DNA from: JABFRJ01 sp031379035
Lineage (GTDB): Bacteria; Pseudomonadota; Alphaproteobacteria; Rhizobiales; Hyphomicrobiaceae
Length of the DNA: 64,000 bases
Assembly: GCA_031379035.1 (NCBI GenBank)
Contig: JANNEU010000329.1
Coordinates: 13,850-77,849 of the forward strand
Direction: 5' to 3'
Of the stretch, positions 60,482 to 64,000 are shown one piece after another. The position numbers were made by a program, and so were the translations under genes. Within the stretch, counting starts at the first letter, position 1; the number at the start of each line of letters is the position of its first letter. A model generated the notes under the pieces. The model was not told the origin of the DNA. It saw only the letters and a list, made by a program, of their open reading frames with translations, and ran no database searches.

Positions 60482-61866
60482 GCGCGGGCTCCTGTGGCGT
60501 GCTGAATGTGCGCTTCGATCATGCTGACGTCGTTGGGAAGGTGGGTCATGCGCTCCGGATCGGTCATGAGGCGGTTGAGGCGGGGGGGCAGGTGGGGATG
60601 GATACCGGCGATGGACTGCATCGCCTCGGGAAATTTCGCAGGGTGGGCCGTGGCGAGAATGATTTCGGGAGCGCCTCTCCAGGCTGGTGCGGCAGCGGCG
60701 CAGGCAGTGTGGGGGTCGAGCAGATAGCCGGCCTCGGCGTGGACCTTGCGGATGGTCGCGGCGACGGCGTCTTCGGACGCGGCAAACGCACCGAAGTCTG
60801 TCTTGAGTTGGCGCGCGATGGGCTCATCAAGCGTGAAACGGCCGGATTGCTTGAGGTTGTCCATATGCCCACAGATTTTTGCGGCATCGCGTCCGGAGGC
60901 TTCGAACAGATAGCGCTCGAAGTTGGACGAGACCTGGATATCCATGGAGGGCGATGTGGTGGCGACGACGCCACGCGTTTCGTAGGCACCGGTTTTAACC
61001 GTGCGGGCGAGGATGTCGTTGCTGTTGGTGGCGATGGTCAGCCGCTCGATGGGCAAGCCCATCTTGCGGGCCACGTAGCCTGCGAAGATATCGCCGAAGT
61101 TGCCGGTGGGGACGACAAAGGAGACTTTGCGGTGCGGCGCGCCGAGCGCAGCCGCGGCGACGAAATAGTAGGTCACCTGGGCTGCAATGCGCGCCCAGTT
61201 GATGGAGTTGACGCCGGAGAGTTTCAGGCGATCCCGGAAGGGAAGATTGTTGAACATATCCTTCACGCGGGCCTGGCAGTCGTCGAAGGTGCCGGCGACG
61301 GAGAGCGCGTGGAGATGGGGTTCGGTGGGTGTCGTCATCATGCGGCGCTGCACGTCGGAGACGCGGCCGTCGGGGAACAGGATGAACACATCTGCGCTGG
61401 TGGAATGGCGGAACGCCTCGATGGCAGCGCCACCGGTGTCACCGGAGGTGGCACCCACAATGGTCGCGCGTTGGCCACGATTCTTGAGCACGTAATCCAT
61501 TAGCCGCGCGAGCAGCTGCATCGCCACGTCTTTGAAGGCCAAAGTCGGGCCGTGGAATAGTTCCAGCACGTAGCGGTTGGGGCTGATCTGGACGAGCGGC
61601 GTTACGGCTGGGTGGCCAAAGGTAGCGTAGGCGTCGCGGGTCATGGCGGCGAGGTCGGCTGGTGGGATGGCACCGCCGGACAGCGCGGTCAGCACGACGG
61701 TCGCGACCTCGTGGAACGGCTTGCCGGCGAGGACGGCGATTTCTGCGGGTGAGAGGGTGGGCCATGTCTCAGGGACATACAGGCCGCCGTCACGGGCGAG
61801 CCCGGCGAGCAGGGCATCCTCGAAGCTGAGGGCGGGGGCAGTACCGCGGGTGGAAACATAATGCAC
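60478..61866 (-). CDS. thrC: Threonine synthase
   Basis: A 462-residue PLP enzyme that converts O-phosphohomoserine to threonine. The N-terminal 'MHYVSTRGTAPALSFEDALLAGLARDGGLYVPE' region (in parts) is typical of the proteobacterial type. The PLP lysine is in 'FHGPTLAFKDVAMQ' (about residue 113). The phosphate-binding part is 'GATSGDTGGAAIEAF' (about 139-153), and 'VPTGNFGDIFAGYVA' (about 259-273) holds the glycine loop. It is coupled to the M16 peptidase gene. Confidence 0.95.
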   Translation of the reverse strand: MHYVSTRGTAPALSFEDALLAGLARDGGLYVPETWPTLSPAEIAVLAGKPFHEVATVVLTALSGGAIPPADLAAMTRDAYATFGHPAVTPLVQISPNRYVLELFHGPTLAFKDVAMQLLARLMDYVLKNRGQRATIVGATSGDTGGAAIEAFRHSTSADVFILFPDGRVSDVQRRMMTTPTEPHLHALSVAGTFDDCQARVKDMFNNLPFRDRLKLSGVNSINWARIAAQVTYYFVAAAALGAPHRKVSFVVPTGNFGDIFAGYVARKMGLPIERLTIATNSNDILARTVKTGAYETRGVVATTSPSMDIQVSSNFERYLFEASGRDAAKICGHMDNLKQSGRFTLDEPIARQLKTDFGAFAASEDAVAATIRKVHAEAGYLLDPHTACAAAAPAWRGAPEIILATAHPAKFPEAMQSIAGIHPHLPPRLNRLMTDPERMTHLPNDVSMIEAHIQHATGARA

Positions 61867-61963
61867 GGCAGGGGCGCTCTTGTTGGGTCGTTAAAGCTTA
61901 AAGTTGTGGTCGGGCCACGTCGAAACCCTACTATACCGCAGGTGCGGATAGGGGGGGACGAAC

Positions 61964-62728
61964 TTATTCGCCGTTAACATTTATATTTGCGGGCCGGACC
62001 AGCCGGGTCCGCGCAAACGCCAGAAAAACACCGATCAGCGTCGCGGCGAGGGCGTACCAGGTGAGGGCATATTCCAGATGGCGATTGGAAAGGCGCGCCT
62101 GTGCCGTGCCGCCACGCGGCCAACCGCCGGGCGGCGCGGGTGTGGTGTCGACATCGATCATGACCGGCACCAGCGGGACCTTGTCTGGAAAGGCTGATGC
62201 GTGCAGGTCTGGTAAGTCCTTCCAATACCAAACGTTCTTGGCCACGTCGTTGTCGGGCGTGAAGCGGTTGCGCTCGCCGGGGAAGCGAATAACGCCCGTT
62301 AGGCTCGTCGGACCCTGAAGCTGTCCGGCCTGGCGTGTGGCGGCTTCGCGGAGCCGCGCGGGGATGTATCCGCGGTTGACCCAAACATAGCTGCGCGGAA
62401 CAGACTTGGGATCTGTGTCGACCTCGAACGGCGTAAAAACATGGAAACCGGAACCTTCTGGGCCGTCAGCGAACCAGAAACGCTCTTTGTCGTGCAGGAA
62501 TTGGCCGGTCATCCGGACACGCAGGAATTCAGGCGGGTTCGCATGGAGAAGCGCTGGGACCGCTGCGACAAGGGGCTTCAACGCCATCGCCGCTCGCTGG
62601 GCCAGCAGGCCCTCTTTCCAGGTCTTGCGGCTCATCTGCCAGTTGCCGAGGGTCAGCAGAATGGCGAGCACCACGAGGCCAGCGATCGTGGGTGCCAGGA
62701 GGCCGGCATTGAGCCATCTGCGGAGCAT
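61964..62728 (-). CDS. SURF1 family protein (cytochrome oxidase assembly)
   Basis: A 254-residue inner-membrane protein with one helix at each end (about 12-32 and 225-245) and a periplasmic domain between them. It helps insert heme a into aa3-type cytochrome c oxidase. The family start 'LGNWQMSRKTWKEGLL' (about 29-44) and 'YVWVNRGYIPA' (about 114-124) are present. The ATG at 62728 removes a 17-residue extension. It lies next to DUF983, as in cox gene clusters; the 97-bp gap 61867-61963 to thrC is empty. Confidence 0.9.
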   Translation of the reverse strand: MLRRWLNAGLLAPTIAGLVVLAILLTLGNWQMSRKTWKEGLLAQRAAMALKPLVAAVPALLHANPPEFLRVRMTGQFLHDKERFWFADGPEGSGFHVFTPFEVDTDPKSVPRSYVWVNRGYIPARLREAATRQAGQLQGPTSLTGVIRFPGERNRFTPDNDVAKNVWYWKDLPDLHASAFPDKVPLVPVMIDVDTTPAPPGGWPRGGTAQARLSNRHLEYALTWYALAATLIGVFLAFARTRLVRPANINVNGE

Positions 62729-62750
62729 CAGTGCTGCGTCCCGTCCAGTT

Positions 62751-63161
62751 TCAACCGCGTTTGATAACCGGCGGCGCAAGCTGGCCTTGCTCAGCCTTGT
62801 TGCGGTATTGCAGGCCGATCAGCAAGCCCTTGAGCGTGCGTAGAATGCCAAGTGCTAACAGCGGCGTGAGCAAGCCCCAGGCGATAACGTGGAACCACAG
62901 CGGCGCGCCGAACTTGAACTCGGCGATCAGGGCGAGGCCGAGCACGACAAATCCGAGGATGAAGATCGCGAACACGGCCGGGCCGTCGCCGGTGTCGATG
63001 AAGCGGAAATCCAGCTCACAGCCAGCGCAGCGATCACGCAGAATGAGGCCACGCCGGAACAGCGCGCCCTTGCCACACCGCGGGCAACGGCCCTTGGTGC
63101 CAGCGATCGCGGGGTTGGCAAGCTCACGCGCAGTTGCGGTCGGCAAAGGCAGCCGGTCCAT
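62751..63161 (-). CDS. DUF983 membrane protein
   Basis: A 136-residue protein with a zinc-ribbon-like 'RCPRCGKG' followed by 'DRCAGCEL' (about 23-47) and two transmembrane helices (about 58-80 and 90-110). The family is frequently encoded between cox subunit III and SURF1 and is thought to help oxidase biogenesis. The ATG at 63161 has an excellent AAGGAG ribosome binding site. The cox genes would be expected further upstream, but here the neighbour is a PhyH-family gene, so the cluster is interrupted. Confidence 0.9.
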   Translation of the reverse strand: MDRLPLPTATARELANPAIAGTKGRCPRCGKGALFRRGLILRDRCAGCELDFRFIDTGDGPAVFAIFILGFVVLGLALIAEFKFGAPLWFHVIAWGLLTPLLALGILRTLKGLLIGLQYRNKAEQGQLAPPVIKRG

Positions 63162-63326
63162 AACAATCTCCTTGCCCGGACCGTGCGCCCCCTGCTCGCA
63201 GCCATGCAAGCGCAGGAGGGTCGCAGGTGCGAGATGACGCAGGGCGGCGCGGTTTGACAGGCGGCGGTGTTTTGGGGATCGATCATGAGGTGCCAGTTGT
63301 CCGTTGTCCCGAGCCCGGAGCCATTG

Positions 63327-63932
63327 ATGCCAGCCCTGCAGCAGCAGTTCACTGCCAGTGGCATTGCGGTCGTGGAGTACGCGCTGACCGCGCGTGACCT
63401 GTCAGCGATGGATGCCGCGTTTCCGGTGCTGCCAGACCGGACCGCTGGGGCGCGTGCGCATGCCTTCTCGCCCGAGGCGCGCGGATGGTTTGCGGCACAT
63501 AGCGGGCTGTTGGAACTGGCAGGCCGCCTGTTGCAAACACCCGCGCGGCTGTCGCGGCTGCAGGCCTTCGACAAATCAGCCGGTGCCAACTGGTTTGTGC
63601 CGTGGCATCAAGACCGCGCCGAGGACGGGCGGGAACGAACGGTCGCACAGTTGGAGCGCACGGTGGCGCTGCGGGTCCATCTCGACGATTGTAACGAGGA
63701 TAGCGGGCCGCTGGAGGTGATTCCCGGATCGCATGGGCATGGCCGCCTGGAGGCCGACGCTATTGCGGCTATAGTGGCGGCCAACCCGTCCCGCCTCTGC
63801 CTCGCCGTCCGCGGCGACATCGTCGCCATACGCCCATTGCTGCTGCACCGGTCGCAGCGGGCCCGCGTGCCTGCCGCGCGGCGGGTGGTGCATATGGAGT
63901 TTCAGGGGTGCGGCAGCCGTCGGGCGCAATAG
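63327..63932 (+). CDS. Phytanoyl-CoA dioxygenase-family protein
   Basis: A 201-residue Fe(II)/2-oxoglutarate oxygenase relative. Iron ligands are 'WFVPWHQDRAED' (HxD, about 89-100) and the distal His in 'IRPLLLHRSQRAR' (about 170-182), with the 2-oxoglutarate arginine in 'ARRVVHMEF' (about 184-192). 'EDSGPLEVIPGSHGHG' (about 128-143) is the family loop. The ATG at 63327 follows GGAG; in-frame ATGs at 63285 and 63267 would add residues of unclear value. The substrate is unknown. Confidence 0.85.
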   Translation: MPALQQQFTASGIAVVEYALTARDLSAMDAAFPVLPDRTAGARAHAFSPEARGWFAAHSGLLELAGRLLQTPARLSRLQAFDKSAGANWFVPWHQDRAEDGRERTVAQLERTVALRVHLDDCNEDSGPLEVIPGSHGHGRLEADAIAAIVAANPSRLCLAVRGDIVAIRPLLLHRSQRARVPAARRVVHMEFQGCGSRRAQ

Positions 63933-63952
63933 CGTTTCAGCGTATTGCGCCA
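63924..63952. terminator. Hairpin at the stop codon of the PhyH-family gene
   Basis: GGCGCAATA (63924-63932) and TATTGCGCC (63944-63952) form a perfect 9-bp stem with an 11-nt loop. The left arm ends in the TAG stop codon. No T-run follows, so it would be a weak terminator or a processing stem. The remaining bases to 64000 show nothing else. Confidence 0.5.
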
Positions 63953-64000
63953 GGGGACCCGGCGTTCTGGTTGGAGTGACCTCGGAGAGATTTCGCTTGG

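Overview
The window is a gene-dense, GC-rich stretch of chromosome that reads as an alphaproteobacterium. The block at the right end (DUF983, SURF1, threonine synthase, M16 processing peptidase, GNAT acetyltransferase) is a layout I associate with alphaproteobacteria. Class I lysyl-tRNA synthetase, DUF2939 and a HutC-controlled hut cluster fit the same assignment. The genus cannot be fixed from the sequence. There is no prophage, CRISPR array, rRNA operon or insertion sequence. No stretch without a gene exceeds 300 bases; the longest, 30942-31234, holds a structured RNA.

Layout. (1) 1-4.8 kb: the end of a carbohydrate-type ABC transporter (binding protein, small membrane protein, two permeases, no ATPase in the window) and an FAH-fold hydratase. 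(2) 4.8-9.6 kb, minus strand: HAD phosphatase, class I aminotransferase, secreted cyclase-family hydrolase and a sulfatase-family enzyme. (3) 9.8-13 kb: TerC membrane protein, two small membrane-associated proteins and a 2OG-Fe dioxygenase. (4) 13.2-15.6 kb: an unusual HTH-methyltransferase fusion followed by a MetF-like reductase. (5) 15.8-21.6 kb: a pyruvate dehydrogenase operon of the homodimeric-E1 type (aceE, aceF, and lpd carrying its own lipoyl domain). (6) 21.7-28.2 kb: a NitT/TauT-type ABC transporter, DoxX, a tartrate/D-malate dehydrogenase-like enzyme and a secreted TPR protein. (7) 28.4-31.2 kb: tRNA-Ala, a TauD-family dioxygenase, smpB, a small secreted protein and a candidate 6S RNA. 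(8) 31.2-41.1 kb: histidine utilisation (hutF divergent from hutI-hutH-hutU-hutD, then hutC on the opposite strand) and a NitT/TauT-type ABC transporter whose promoter region contains the same 12-bp HutC-like operator as the hutF/hutI promoter region. (9) 41.2-49.2 kb: lysK, a moaB-like gene, an M20 deacylase, then a minus-strand group TPR - glycosyltransferase - meaB - pyroglutamyl peptidase, ribosomal protein L36 and tRNA-Val. (10) 49.3-64 kb: membrane-bound spermidine-synthase-like protein, MgtE, DsbD-like periplasmic protein, AlgH/YqgE, a large GGDEF-EAL protein, the GNAT/M16/thrC/SURF1/DUF983 block and a PhyH-family dioxygenase.

How it fits together. The best-supported regulatory story is the hut regulon. 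HutC should repress hutF/hutI-H-U-D, its own gene and probably the adjacent ABC transporter, which I infer imports histidine, urocanate or a related compound. The pathway converts histidine to N-formylglutamate, but no N-formylglutamate amidohydrolase gene lies in the window. The pyruvate dehydrogenase genes are preceded by two palindromes that look like operators. Short palindromic and tandem repeats sit in many intergenic gaps. Start codons were moved inward from the longest open frame wherever a Shine-Dalgarno sequence, stop-start overlap, promoter or family length argued for it.
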